Shown: in pieces, positions 9,341 to 18,498 of the stretch | Position numbering within the stretch: position 1 is the stretch's first letter | Layout of the letters: every line of letters starts with the position of its first letter | Assembly: GCA_958448395.1 (NCBI GenBank) | Contig: CAUDDP010000003.1 | Span: 8,975-72,974 of the forward strand | Length of the DNA stretch: 64,000 nt | Direction: 5' to 3' | Source: an uncultured Oscillospiraceae bacterium | GTDB lineage: Bacteria > Bacillota > Clostridia > Oscillospirales > Ruminococcaceae | Translations under genes and position numbers: made by a program | Notes under the pieces: model-generated | What the model was told of the DNA's origin: nothing | Databases searched by the model: none | Seen by the model: only the letters and a program-made list of their open reading frames with translations

Positions 9341-9369
9341 TTGACAACTCATGAATAATGTGTTATAAT
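9341..9369 (+). promoter_or_regulatory. Consensus promoter upstream of the carD-like gene
   Basis: A perfect TTGACA (9341-9346), 17-base spacer and perfect TATAAT (9364-9369). Transcription should start near 9376, only about 22 bases before the terminator hairpin at 9398-9434. Confidence 0.85.
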
Positions 9370-9397
9370 TATATCATATCAGGTATGTCGTGTTGCG

Positions 9398-9436
9398 AAA
9401 AGCGTAAATCCGGACAAAACGGATTTACGCTTTTTT
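9398..9436 (+). terminator. Intrinsic terminator in the leader of the carD-like gene
   Basis: GCGTAAATCCG (9402-9412) and CGGATTTACGC (9420-9430) form a perfect 11-bp stem with a 7-base loop, flanked by AAAA and followed by a run of six T. The stem extends to 15 bp with the A/T flanks. It lies after the promoter at 9341-9369 and before the ribosome-binding site of the next gene. It therefore either attenuates that gene, or ends the gat operon with the promoter firing weakly through it. Confidence 0.85.
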
Positions 9437-9459
9437 GCATTTCCAACAGGAGGTATTTT

Positions 9460-10050
9460 ATGTATCATGTCGAATCCGTTGTTATGCATATTACAAATGG
9501 TGTTTGTAGAATAAAGGACATTCAAGAAAAAAGCTTTACGGGAAATATCAGTCAAAAGTATTACGTTTTACAGCCAATTTTTGAAACAGGTATAACTTTA
9601 TTTGTGCCAATTGAAAATAATCCCGCTCGCATTCGTTCTCTTTTAACAAAAGAAGAAATCGATTCAATGATGCAGACATTAGCCGAACAAAAAGATAAGC
9701 CTTGGATCAATGATGACAATCAGCGTTTATCTCATTTTAAAACAATTCTTAAAAATGGAAATCAGCAAGAAATTCTTTCCATGCTGCATACTATTTATCT
9801 AAAACAATTGCAAAAAAAGCAGTCTGGAAAAAAACTGCGTTCCACAGATGAACGAATAAAAAATTCTGCTGAAAAATTGGTACAACAGGAATTTTCTTAT
9901 GTATTGCAAATTCCACAAGAGCAGGTTTCCGATTGGATTTGTACCCACATATTACAAAAAACAATTGTGATTTTAGCTAGATTTTTCATTCATATTTTGG
10001 AAGAATTCACAAAGTTAAAAAGAAGGATTGACATACATCTTTTTTTATGA
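9460..10050 (+). CDS. CarD-like (CarD_CdnL_TRCF) transcriptional regulator
   Basis: A 196-residue protein. Its N-terminal 60 or so residues (HITNGVCRIKDIQ, YYVLQPIFETGITLFVPIEN) match the RNA-polymerase-interacting domain shared by CarD, CdnL and TRCF. The remainder is helical and rich in Lys and Gln, as expected for the DNA-contacting part. Such proteins bind the RNA polymerase beta subunit and modulate open-complex stability at rRNA and stress promoters. The ATG at 9460 is preceded by AGGAGG. The frame runs on upstream through the leader terminator, which I exclude. The family call is good; the target genes are unknown. Confidence 0.8.
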   Translation: MYHVESVVMHITNGVCRIKDIQEKSFTGNISQKYYVLQPIFETGITLFVPIENNPARIRSLLTKEEIDSMMQTLAEQKDKPWINDDNQRLSHFKTILKNGNQQEILSMLHTIYLKQLQKKQSGKKLRSTDERIKNSAEKLVQQEFSYVLQIPQEQVSDWICTHILQKTIVILARFFIHILEEFTKLKRRIDIHLFL

Positions 10051-10056
10051 TAAAAT
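10028..10056 (+). promoter_or_regulatory. Promoter for the trpB2 T-box transcript
   Basis: TTGACA (10028-10033), 17 bases, TAAAAT (10051-10056). The -35 lies inside the last codons of the carD-like gene and the -10 begins one base after its stop codon. Confidence 0.75.
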
Positions 10057-10074
10057 TGATAATAGAAACTGTAG

Positions 10075-10352
10075 AAGACGTGTAAGTACTGTTTTTTAAT
10101 TTGTCTCAGAGAGCTGCTGTTGGTGGAAGTGCAGTACAAATGGAAAGCAGGAATGGGCGTCGGAGGGCAATCTGAATTATTTTAGTTTCATAAAATATAG
10201 TAGGTGCGACGGAGTGGCTTTCGTAATTAAGCTGGAGTGGATGGCAATTGTCATCAAGCAGGGTGGTACCGCAGAAGCGTGTTTTATCGTCTTTTGTCCC
10301 GGCAACTTTTTTATTTTTGAAAAAGCGGCTGGAACAAAGGACGATTTTTTGT
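10075..10352 (+). promoter_or_regulatory. T-box riboswitch, Trp (UGG) specifier, controlling trpB2
   Basis: All T-box landmarks are present. Stem I carries AGAGAGCTGCTGTTGGTGG (about 10107-10125). The specifier context GAA-TGG-GCG-TCG-GAG puts the UGG codon at 10154-10156. The antiterminator T-box sequence AAGCAGGGTGGTACCGC spans 10256-10272. The competing terminator is formed by ATCGTC (near 10287) with GACGAT (near 10340), followed by TTTTTTG. Uncharged tRNA(Trp) should stabilise the antiterminator and switch trpB2 on. This fits the Trp specificity of the gene downstream. Confidence 0.92.
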
Positions 10353-10382
10353 TTGCCGCTTTGTGAAAGGAGAATTTTCATC

Positions 10383-11750
10383 ATGTCTACTGAAATTCCT
10401 TACAAAATTTATTTGGAAGAATCTGAAATGCCGAAACAGTGGTACAATGTGCGTGCCGATATGAAAAAGAAACCAGCTCCCCTTTTAAATCCTGCCACCA
10501 AACAACCTGTTACTGCAGCAGAGTTAGAAGCTGTTTTTTGCAAGGAACTGGTAAAACAAGAACTGGATGATACCACAGCGTACATTGATATTCCACAGGA
10601 AATTTTGAACTTCTATCGGATGTATCGTCCGTCTCCATTGGTGCGTGCATATTGTCTGGAAAAGAAATTGGACACACCGGCAAAAATTTATTATAAGTTC
10701 GAAGGAAACAATACAAGTGGAAGTCACAAGCTGAATTCTGCCATTGCACAAGCTTATTATGCAAAGCAACAGGGATTGAAGGGCGTTACAACGGAAACCG
10801 GTGCTGGACAATGGGGTACTGCTCTTTCTATGGCATGTGCTTATTTAGGTTTAGATTGTCAGGTTTATATGGTAAAAGTATCCTATGAACAAAAACCATT
10901 TCGGCGTGAGGTCATGCGAACATATGGCGGAAATGTAACACCATCTCCTTCTGCCAAAACTGCGGTTGGCAGAAAAATCCTGGAGGAATTCCCTGGTACT
11001 AACGGCAGCCTTGGCTGTGCTATTTCTGAAGCAGTAGAAGCAGCAACCACACAAGAAGGTTATCGATATGTACTTGGTTCTGTTTTGTCTCAAGTATTGT
11101 TGCATCAATCTGTTATTGGCCTGGAAACAAAGACAGCTATGGATAAATATGATATTCATCCGGATATTATTATTGGTTGTGCTGGAGGCGGTTCCAATCT
11201 TGGTGGCCTGATTTCTCCATTTATGGGAGAAAAGTTACGTGGTGAAGCAGATTATCGTTTTATCGCAGTGGAACCAGCATCCTGTCCGAGCTTTACCAGA
11301 GGTGTCTACGCTTATGATTTTTGCGATACTGGTAAGGTTTGCCCATTACAAAAAATGTATACCCTTGGTAGTGGTTTTATGCCTGCCCCGAATCACGCAG
11401 GCGGTTTGCGGTATCATGGCATGAGTGCTACCCTTTCAGAACTATATGATCAAGGCTTGATGGAAGCTGTTTCGGTAGAACAGACTGCAGTATTTGCTGC
11501 TGCTGAACAATTTGCAAGAGTAGAAGGTATTTTACCTGCACCAGAGAGCAGCCATGCAATTAAGGTTGCTATTGATGAAGCACTTCGCTGCAAGGAAACC
11601 GGAGAAGAAAAAACTATTTTGTTCGGTTTGACCGGAACAGGTTATTTTGACATGTATGCATATGAAAAATTCAATGACGGCAAAATGTCAGATTATATTC
11701 CGACAGATGAGGAGATAAAAAAATCTCTTCAGAATTTACCACAAGTTTAA
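10383..11750 (+). CDS. trpB: Tryptophan synthase beta chain, TrpB2 type
   Basis: A 455-residue PLP enzyme that condenses indole with serine to give tryptophan. It is the longer TrpB2 form: the PLP lysine is in NNTSGSHKLNSA, the catalytic region in ETGAGQWGTALS, and the phosphate-binding loop in GCAGGGSNLGG, with the TrpB2-type N-terminal extension (IPYKIYLEESEMPKQWYN). The ATG at 10383 follows AAAGGAGA; the frame extends upstream only through the T-box terminator. No trpA or other trp gene is nearby, and TrpB2 generally does not bind TrpA, so the likely role is salvage of free indole. Transcription is under the Trp T-box. Confidence 0.93.
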   Translation: MSTEIPYKIYLEESEMPKQWYNVRADMKKKPAPLLNPATKQPVTAAELEAVFCKELVKQELDDTTAYIDIPQEILNFYRMYRPSPLVRAYCLEKKLDTPAKIYYKFEGNNTSGSHKLNSAIAQAYYAKQQGLKGVTTETGAGQWGTALSMACAYLGLDCQVYMVKVSYEQKPFRREVMRTYGGNVTPSPSAKTAVGRKILEEFPGTNGSLGCAISEAVEAATTQEGYRYVLGSVLSQVLLHQSVIGLETKTAMDKYDIHPDIIIGCAGGGSNLGGLISPFMGEKLRGEADYRFIAVEPASCPSFTRGVYAYDFCDTGKVCPLQKMYTLGSGFMPAPNHAGGLRYHGMSATLSELYDQGLMEAVSVEQTAVFAAAEQFARVEGILPAPESSHAIKVAIDEALRCKETGEEKTILFGLTGTGYFDMYAYEKFNDGKMSDYIPTDEEIKKSLQNLPQV

Positions 11751-11791
11751 TGTGGTTTCCCCTATTGTATGATATAGTTTTTATAATAATT

Positions 11792-11837
11792 TCAGCGCGT
11801 CTTTTGAAATCTCATAAGACACGCTGATTTTTTTTTC
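11792..11837 (+). terminator. Intrinsic terminator after trpB2
   Basis: TCAGCGCGTCTT (11792-11803) pairs with AAGACACGCTGA (11816-11827) with one C-A mismatch, followed by nine T. It ends the trpB2 transcript before the convergent EF-G-like gene. Confidence 0.8.
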
Positions 11838-11860
11838 TATCATCAATAAGTCATAGCTGA

Positions 11861-13930
11861 TTATGCATTATCTGATTCTGCCACAATCACTTCTGTTACC
11901 AAATTAGAAGGCAATGGTTCATAACGAAGCGGTTTAAAAGTAAACCAACCACTTCCCTGCGTCATCTGCCGCAAAAACAATGCGAAATCATTCATTTCCC
12001 GCATTGGCACTTCAGCCATAACATCTGTCATACCATCTTTTTTGGATGGCTGCATACCCAACACACGACCACGACGTTTGTTCAACTCACCCATCATATC
12101 ACCGGTATTTTCATCTGGCACAGTAACTTTTAGTGTACCGATTGGCTCTAGCAGAATTGGTTCTGCCTGCCGCATTCCCTCCTTATAAGCAAGGGAGGCT
12201 GCCGTTTTAAAAGACATTTCTGAAGAATCCACTGGATGATAAGAACCATCTACTAAAATTGCCTTTAAGCCAACCACAGGAAAGCCTGCCAGAATGCCTT
12301 TTTTCACAGAATCCTGTAATCCCTTTTCCACTGCTGGAAAGAAGTTCTTCGGAACTGCTCCGCCAAATACTCGTTCTTCAAAAATCAAATCATCTGATAC
12401 ACATGGTTCAAATTCAATCCAAACATCACCATACTGACCATGACCACCCGACTGTTTCTTATAACGTCCCTGTACTTTTACCTTCTTGCGAATGGTCTCT
12501 CGATATGCAATCTTCGGCACTTTTAATGTAACAGATACACCAAAATCAGCCTGTAACCGTGATACCACAGCGGTAAGATGCTGTTCCCCTAATCCACTTA
12601 AAATGGCTTCCTTTGTAGTCGGATCTTGTTCATAGGAAAGTGTCATGTCTTCTTCCAGAATCTTTTGCATTGCATTCGCAACCTTCGCCTCATCACCCCT
12701 TGCAGCTGGCTGAACTGCCATTCGATAGCAGGGCAGCGAATAATCTGGTGCTTCCATTTTTACTAACTGTGCAGCAGAACAAAGCGTATCATTGGTATGT
12801 GCACGTAGCTTTGCAACAGCAACAATATCACCACAAACTGCCTCCGCTCTTTCTTGCTGCTTTTTGCCGCAAAGTTCTATCAGTTTTCCAATCTTTTCTG
12901 TTGTACCATCTGTTGTATTGACCAGTTCCATTCCACTCTTCAAGGTACCAGCAAGTACTTTCAAAAAAGAAAGCTTACCGATAAATGGATCAACTGCGGT
13001 TTTGAAGATAACAGCAGACAATGGAGCATCTGGCTTGCAATTAATTTCTGTTGGTTCACCGCTTGCATCCATTGCCAATTGCTTTTCTGGAGCAACCGGA
13101 ATCAACAGTTCCAGTTCTTTCAACAGCATATCAATACCAGCCATCATAGTGGAAGATACGCACGTCACTGGTGTAATAATCCCCTTCTGAATACCCATAT
13201 GAATTCCATCAATTCGCTCTTTCTGTGTAAACGGTTCACCAGAAAAGAATTTTTCAAACAACTCTTCGTCGGTTTCTGCAACAGCTTCTGAAAATGCTTC
13301 AATTAAGCCATCAATTCGATATCCCATCTTCTCGGAAACCGCAGCTGTTGGCATTTCTGTTTCAACGGCTTTTCCGTTTTCATCATACCGATATGCCTTC
13401 ATTTCGATCAGATTGACATAAGATATGATTTTACGATCTGCAATCACAGGCACTACAACCGGACAAACGGTTGGTCCAAATTCCGATTTCAAGTTGGTCA
13501 GGACATTATAAAAATTGGCATTTTCATCATCTAATTTCGTTACAACGAACATCCGTGGTTTCCCCAATGCAACCGCACAATCAAATGCTTTATGTGTTCC
13601 AACTCGTACCCCTGATTTACCAGAAACAGTAATCAATGTGCAATCACTGCCGTAAATGCCTTCTGTCATCTCACCAGCAAAATCAAACATGCCGGGCGTA
13701 TCCAGTATGTTGACTTTCAATGCATCTTTCTGTATGGCTGCAACCGTTGTATATACGGAAGATTTCCGCTTAATTTCTTCTGTGGTATAGTCAGAAACAG
13801 TATTGCCTTCTGCAATTTTTCCGACTCTGTCTATTGCACCGCTTTGATAGAGCAATGCTTCAAATAAGGTGGTCTTTCCGGAACCGGCATGACCAGCAAG
13901 TGCTATGTTCTTTATTGTTTGTGTTTGCAT
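11861..13930 (-). CDS. Elongation factor G-like GTPase (EF-G paralogue, PRK12740 type)
   Basis: A 689-residue translational GTPase with the EF-G domain order: G domain 1 to about 280, domain II about 290-390, then domains III, IV and V. The P-loop is GHAGSGKTT (13-21). Switch II reads DTPGMFDF (77-84), with Met81 where EF-G has its catalytic His. The base-recognition motif is TKLD (131-134) instead of NKxD. These differences mark the EF-G-like paralogues and not housekeeping FusA. The ATG at 13930 follows GGAG; the longer frame to 13975 lacks a better site. The partner step on the ribosome is not known from sequence. Confidence 0.88.
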   Translation of the reverse strand: MQTQTIKNIALAGHAGSGKTTLFEALLYQSGAIDRVGKIAEGNTVSDYTTEEIKRKSSVYTTVAAIQKDALKVNILDTPGMFDFAGEMTEGIYGSDCTLITVSGKSGVRVGTHKAFDCAVALGKPRMFVVTKLDDENANFYNVLTNLKSEFGPTVCPVVVPVIADRKIISYVNLIEMKAYRYDENGKAVETEMPTAAVSEKMGYRIDGLIEAFSEAVAETDEELFEKFFSGEPFTQKERIDGIHMGIQKGIITPVTCVSSTMMAGIDMLLKELELLIPVAPEKQLAMDASGEPTEINCKPDAPLSAVIFKTAVDPFIGKLSFLKVLAGTLKSGMELVNTTDGTTEKIGKLIELCGKKQQERAEAVCGDIVAVAKLRAHTNDTLCSAAQLVKMEAPDYSLPCYRMAVQPAARGDEAKVANAMQKILEEDMTLSYEQDPTTKEAILSGLGEQHLTAVVSRLQADFGVSVTLKVPKIAYRETIRKKVKVQGRYKKQSGGHGQYGDVWIEFEPCVSDDLIFEERVFGGAVPKNFFPAVEKGLQDSVKKGILAGFPVVGLKAILVDGSYHPVDSSEMSFKTAASLAYKEGMRQAEPILLEPIGTLKVTVPDENTGDMMGELNKRRGRVLGMQPSKKDGMTDVMAEVPMREMNDFALFLRQMTQGSGWFTFKPLRYEPLPSNLVTEVIVAESDNA

Positions 13931-14014
13931 TTTTCTTCGCTCCAGTCTTATAAAAATGAGATAGTAGGCAAGCATTTTACAACTTGCACAATTTATATAA
14001 ACTACCTGATTTTA

Positions 14015-14043
14015 ATTATATAACATTTCACAAAAAAATGCAA
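14015..14043 (-). promoter_or_regulatory. Promoter for the EF-G-like gene
   Basis: On the minus strand TTGCAT (14043-14038), 17 bases, TATAAT (14020-14015), leaving an untranslated leader of about 75 bases. Confidence 0.65.
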
Positions 14044-14065
14044 CCCTTTTTTGAAAAAAAGAAAG

Positions 14066-14103
14066 AGAAAAAGAAAAAATGCAGCGGACAATCCATCCGC
14101 TGC
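14066..14103 (-). terminator. Intrinsic terminator after the M18 aminopeptidase gene
   Basis: GCAGCGGA (14103-14096 read on the minus strand) and TCCGCTGC (14088-14081) form an 8-bp stem, followed on the minus strand by ATTTTTTCTTTTT. Confidence 0.8.
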
Positions 14104-14117
14104 AAGTATGCATTATT

Positions 14118-15524
14118 TTAAGAAGCCATAAACACGAAAAATGCACGATAAGTCATATACACATCAATTTTTGAAACCACCTCAAATGGAGCATGCATAC
14201 ACAAAACGGGAACACCCACATCAATTGTATCCACATCCAAATTTGCAATATAAGCTGCGACTGTACCGCCGCCGCCACCATCTACTTTGCCGAGTTCGCC
14301 TGTTTGCCATACTACATTTTCAGTATCCAAAAGATGACGAATCGTTCCAACAAACTCCGCAGAGGCATCCGATGTGCCAGACTTTCCCCTTGCACCAGTG
14401 AACTTGGTAACACAAACACCATGATTCAGATAAGCACAGTTGTTTCGTTCCATAACATCTGGAAAAGTTGGATCAAATGCAGCATTCACATCAGCAGACA
14501 GACACTGAGAAGCATGAAGTACATGTCTGCCCTTTGCACCAAAGCAGTCAGCTAAATCTTCTATAAAATATTTCAAATAAGAAGAACACAAACCAGTATT
14601 GCCATCGCTGCCAGTCTCCTCTTTATCTGTCAGAATAACCACAGCTGTATGTTCTAGTGTATTGGAATCCAACAGGGCACGCAATGCTGGATATGCACAA
14701 ACACGATCATCATGCCCATAACCACCGATCATGCTGCGATCAAATCCAATTTCCTTGACAGGAAAAGCTGGAACTGCTTCCAATTCTGCTGAAACAAAAT
14801 CTGATTCTGTAATCCCATACTTTTCATATAATATATGCAGCAAATTCAGCTTGACTGACTCGCTTTCCTCTTCTTTTTTAAATGGCATAGAACCAATTAA
14901 CAAGTTCAGCTCTTCCCCACGAATAATGCCGCTGGAAGGTCGTTTCATTTGCTCCTGTGCAAGATGCGGAAGCAGATCAGTGACACAGAAAACAGGATCC
15001 CCTTCTGCTTCACCAATATTTACAGTTACTTTTGAACCATCTGCTTTCACAATGATACCATGCAAAGAGAGTGGAATTGCCGCCCACTGATATTTTTTAA
15101 TACCGCCATAGTAATGTGTTTTAAACAATGCCAGTTCACTATCTTCATACAACGGATTTTGCTTCAGATCCAATCTTGGAGAGTCAATATGTGCTGCACA
15201 GAGACGAATGCCCTCTGTGATTGGTGCAGTACCAATCATAGCAGCAATCATCGCTTTCCCACGGTTGTTCTGATAAATTTTATCACCAGCTTTTAGAGAC
15301 ATGCCAGGGACAAACGGTACAAAACCATGTTCCTGTAAAAGAAATTCTATTTTTGTGCAAGCTTCCCGTTCTGTTTTGGCATGATTTAAAAACAACATAT
15401 AATCTTTACAAAATTTCTCACAGGCAAGCATTTCCTCCTCTGTCATGCGAAATGCACCATGTTTTTTCTTTGCAAATAGGGTTTCCTTCCACTGTTTACA
15501 CTCTGTTTTTTTCTCTTCTTCCAT
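14118..15524 (-). CDS. M18 family aspartyl aminopeptidase
   Basis: A 468-residue cytosolic zinc aminopeptidase of the M18 family, which removes N-terminal acidic residues from peptides. Metal and catalytic regions are present: CAAHIDSPRLDLKQNPLYED (first His-Asp pair), VVILTDKEETGSDGNTG (Glu-Glu with the second metal site), SADVNAAFDPTF, and GGGGGTVAAYIANLD before the final CMHAPFEV with the last His. The length is normal for the family. It is a single gene with its own promoter (15614-15642) and terminator. Confidence 0.93.
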   Translation of the reverse strand: MEEEKKTECKQWKETLFAKKKHGAFRMTEEEMLACEKFCKDYMLFLNHAKTEREACTKIEFLLQEHGFVPFVPGMSLKAGDKIYQNNRGKAMIAAMIGTAPITEGIRLCAAHIDSPRLDLKQNPLYEDSELALFKTHYYGGIKKYQWAAIPLSLHGIIVKADGSKVTVNIGEAEGDPVFCVTDLLPHLAQEQMKRPSSGIIRGEELNLLIGSMPFKKEEESESVKLNLLHILYEKYGITESDFVSAELEAVPAFPVKEIGFDRSMIGGYGHDDRVCAYPALRALLDSNTLEHTAVVILTDKEETGSDGNTGLCSSYLKYFIEDLADCFGAKGRHVLHASQCLSADVNAAFDPTFPDVMERNNCAYLNHGVCVTKFTGARGKSGTSDASAEFVGTIRHLLDTENVVWQTGELGKVDGGGGGTVAAYIANLDVDTIDVGVPVLCMHAPFEVVSKIDVYMTYRAFFVFMAS

Positions 15525-15613
15525 TTCAAATACCTCCTATAAAAATGATGTGCAATCAAAAAACAATTTGTCGAAGCATAGTACTCTATTTTCTTAACGC
15601 TATGTTGCTTTCT

Positions 15614-15642
15614 ATTATATCACACTTTCTGAAAAAAAGCAA
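15614..15642 (-). promoter_or_regulatory. Promoter for the M18 aminopeptidase gene
   Basis: Minus strand TTGCTT (15642-15637), 17 bases, TATAAT (15619-15614). Confidence 0.6.
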
Positions 15643-15726
15643 TGCCAAAATGAAAATGAAATTGCTTTAAGATAGCATAATGGTCATAACATGATACTTG
15701 TTATTTCCATTATGTATAAAATTAAC

Positions 15727-16368
15727 TCATACGATTTTTGTTTCATATTGATCTTCATAATACTTTTTCACTTTTTCAATCACTTCTTTAGACACGGACT
15801 CTAAGTTTATAAAATCTTTGTTATTTTTAATAATAAAATCAGAATGCTCTAGAAAAAAATGATCTGGCATTTGTACATGCATTCTTGCAAGTGCAGCAGA
15901 TTCTGTCATATGATCTCTCTGCATAATGCGTTTTTTTCGGATTTCTTCCCTTGCCATCACAGAAATAATCAGTTCACAAAAATCATCTGCTCTACTTTCA
16001 AATAATGTAGGAGCATCTAATAAAATCAATTTATGTCCCATACGAGAACTGTAATGAATCTGACGCAAAATTTCTCCCATAATATATGGGTACATAATAG
16101 AGTTCATCAATTCTAAACTTTTTTTATTGCAAAATGCCTGCCTTGCTAATGCGGACCGATTCAATTCACCATTTGGAAGCAAAATATCATGAAAACATTC
16201 CGTTAATTCTATCAGACAACGACTTCCTTTGTGTACAACAGAACGTGCAATTCCATCTGCATCAATAATGCAAAATCCATTGGCTGCAAAAATTTTGGAA
16301 ACGGTACTTTTCCCTGCACCGGTTTGTCCAGTGAGTCCAATCACCATTACACCATTCAGACTGTTCAT
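15727..16368 (-). CDS. coaE: Dephospho-CoA kinase
   Basis: Phosphorylates the 3'-OH of dephospho-CoA with ATP, the last step of coenzyme A synthesis. The 213-residue product has the P-loop GLTGQTGAGKST, the CoA-site FCIIDADGIAR, and the lid-region LLDAPTLFES and RIMQRDHMT. Its ATG overlaps the tsaC stop (ATGA, 16365-16368), indicating translational coupling. Last gene of the DUF951-prfA-tsaC-coaE operon. The C-terminus is slightly longer and lysine-rich. Confidence 0.9.
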   Translation of the reverse strand: MNSLNGVMVIGLTGQTGAGKSTVSKIFAANGFCIIDADGIARSVVHKGSRCLIELTECFHDILLPNGELNRSALARQAFCNKKSLELMNSIMYPYIMGEILRQIHYSSRMGHKLILLDAPTLFESRADDFCELIISVMAREEIRKKRIMQRDHMTESAALARMHVQMPDHFFLEHSDFIIKNNKDFINLESVSKEVIEKVKKYYEDQYETKIV

Positions 16369-17378
16369 AGTTGTATCACCTCAAATCCTGCTGCTCTGAT
16401 AAGACGATTATAAACTGCAAGCCCAATACCATATCGCTCTGGTGCACGTACATAAACTGTTTCTGCACCTTTTTCATCACAGCGGCGTAAGCAATCAAAC
16501 AATTGTTTTGCCTGTTCTGCACTATTTTTACCGTATGTCAAATACGGTATGGGCAGTCCACTTTCTTCTCCATCAAACACCAACGCATAGCAATTTGGTG
16601 TTTGATGCTGGGAAATATAATTACAATATGCATCATAATCGCTTTCTATTAAAATAACATTTGCCTGCGGAGAATAGTGCTGATATTTCATTCCAGGCGA
16701 ACGAACCGCCTGACCCGCTTGCACCTCATGCAAAATTGTATTGTCTAAAATAACGGTTTCTGCTACTTGTTCTAAGTCTTCTTTTGTAATATAACCCGGT
16801 CGTAAAATCCGAACAGCCTGCTCTGATTCGAAGCAAATCACTGTCGATTCTACCCCTACCTCACAAGCACCGCCGTCAATAACCGCTGCAATCCGTCCGC
16901 CTAAATCATGCATCATATGCATTGCTGTTGTTGGACTTGGATAACCAGAACGATTCCCGGAAGGAGCAGCAATTGCCGTTCCTGAAAGTGTAATTAACCG
17001 CCTTGCAATAGGATGTGACGGCATCCGAATGCCAACAGTATCCAGTCCACCAGACGTGATAGTTGGAATGCAAGGATTCTTTGGTAAAATCATGGTCAAT
17101 GGTCCAGGCCAGAATCGTTCTGCCAGACGATAAGCAAGGTCTGGAATGATTTCTGCCAATAATGGAAGCTGTTCCATTTCAGAAATATGCACAATCAGTG
17201 GATTATCAGCCGGTCTTCCTTTTGCAGCAAACACTTTTTTTACCGCTTCTGGATTGCAGGCATCCGCAGCCAAACCATATACTGTTTCTGTCGGCATACC
17301 AACTACCTCGCCTTTTTGGATCCATGCAGCTGCCTGCTCCAAATCTGTTTCCGTATCCGATAATAGTACTGTTTTCAT
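16365..17378 (-). CDS. tsaC: L-threonylcarbamoyladenylate synthase (Sua5-type TsaC)
   Basis: Makes threonylcarbamoyl-AMP from threonine, bicarbonate and ATP for t6A37 modification of ANN-decoding tRNAs. The YrdC domain occupies residues 1 to about 200 (MPTETVYGLAADA, FAAKGRPADNPLIVH, ITSGGLDTVGIRMPSHP, AAPSGNRSGYPSPTTA). A Sua5 C-terminal domain follows (PGMKYQHYSPQANVILIES onwards), giving 337 residues as usual for the two-domain Sua5 form. It lies between prfA and coaE; prfA next to this gene is common in Firmicutes. Confidence 0.92.
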   Translation of the reverse strand: MKTVLLSDTETDLEQAAAWIQKGEVVGMPTETVYGLAADACNPEAVKKVFAAKGRPADNPLIVHISEMEQLPLLAEIIPDLAYRLAERFWPGPLTMILPKNPCIPTITSGGLDTVGIRMPSHPIARRLITLSGTAIAAPSGNRSGYPSPTTAMHMMHDLGGRIAAVIDGGACEVGVESTVICFESEQAVRILRPGYITKEDLEQVAETVILDNTILHEVQAGQAVRSPGMKYQHYSPQANVILIESDYDAYCNYISQHQTPNCYALVFDGEESGLPIPYLTYGKNSAEQAKQLFDCLRRCDEKGAETVYVRAPERYGIGLAVYNRLIRAAGFEVIQL

Positions 17379-17384
17379 ATTTCC

Positions 17385-18467
17385 TCACTCCATCTCATTT
17401 TGTTGACCAGACAGTTTTGCGAGTTCATCCGATGTTGCAAGAGCATTGAACACTTCGTCTAAATTGCCATTCAATAAATCTTCCAAACGATATAGTGTCA
17501 AACCAATACGATGGTCTGTCATACGTCCCTGCGGGAAATTATAGGTTCGGATGCGTTCCGAACGATCCCCTGTACCAACCTGCATTTTTCGTTCTGAGGC
17601 AATTTTTTCATTCTGTTCCCGTTGCATTGCCTCATAAAGACGAGAACGCAAAATCTTCATGGCTTTATCCTTATTCTTAAATTGACTGCGTTCATCCTGA
17701 CACTCCACAACAATGCCAGTTGGAATATGCGTGATTCGTACTGCTGACTCCGTTTTATTGATATGTTGTCCACCAGCACCACTAGCACGAAACACATCAA
17801 TCCGTAAATCATTTGGATTGATATTAAGTTCCACATCATCTGCTTCTACCAAAACAGCAACAGTTACGGTAGAAGTATGGATTCTCCCTTGTGATTCCGT
17901 TTCTGGAACACGTTGTACTCGATGCACACCACTTTCATATTTTAACTTAGAATATGCACCTTCTCCCATAATAGAAAAGCTAATTTCTTTTATGCCGCCC
18001 AGCTCTGTTACATTTTGATTTAGTATTTCCTGCTTCCAGCCCTTGGATTCTGCATACATCGTATACATACGATACAGGCTATTTGCAAATAAGGCAGCTT
18101 CTTCACCACCTGCACCACCACGAATTTCAATAATCACATTCTTATCGTCATTCGGATCTTTTGGAAGCAACAGCCGCTTCAACTCCTGTTCCAACTTCTC
18201 ACATGTTTCCTTTGCGGTATTGTACTCTTCTTGTGCCAATTCTTTTAACTCTGCATCAATATCTCCATCCTGTAACAATTCCTTCGCATCGTTGCGCTCC
18301 TGTATTCCGTGTAAATACGCATGATAAGTCTCAATAATTGGTGTCATATGTTTGTATTCCCGCATTTTTTCGGCATACATACGATTGTCTGCAATTATTG
18401 CTGGATCAGAAAGTGATGCTGCAAGTTCCTGATAATTTTCCTCCATGTAATGCAGTTTTTTTAACAT
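17385..18467 (-). CDS. prfA: Peptide chain release factor 1
   Basis: A 360-residue class I release factor for UAA and UAG. The stop-codon reading tripeptide is PET (in [13 protein letters not shown]), as in RF1, and the peptidyl-transferase motif GGQ lies in [20 protein letters not shown]. The start [15 protein letters not shown] matches the family. It is downstream of the DUF951 gene and 6 bp upstream of tsaC. There is no programmed frameshift, as expected for RF1. Confidence 0.96.
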   Translation of the reverse strand: MLKKLHYMEENYQELAASLSDPAIIADNRMYAEKMREYKHMTPIIETYHAYLHGIQERNDAKELLQDGDIDAELKELAQEEYNTAKETCEKLEQELKRLLLPKDPNDDKNVIIEIRGGAGGEEAALFANSLYRMYTMYAESKGWKQEILNQNVTELGGIKEISFSIMGEGAYSKLKYESGVHRVQRVPETESQGRIHTSTVTVAVLVEADDVELNINPNDLRIDVFRASGAGGQHINKTESAVRITHIPTGIVVECQDERSQFKNKDKAMKILRSRLYEAMQREQNEKIASERKMQVGTGDRSERIRTYNFPQGRMTDHRIGLTLYRLEDLLNGNLDEVFNALATSDELAKLSGQQNEME

Positions 18468-18498
18468 ATTGACTGTTCCCTCCTGTATCGTTTGCTTT

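Noticed and set aside
9358..9459. A longer N-terminus for the carD-like protein
   Set aside because: The extension would translate the terminator hairpin, and a strong AGGAGG sits directly before the ATG at 9460, which also gives the normal domain start.
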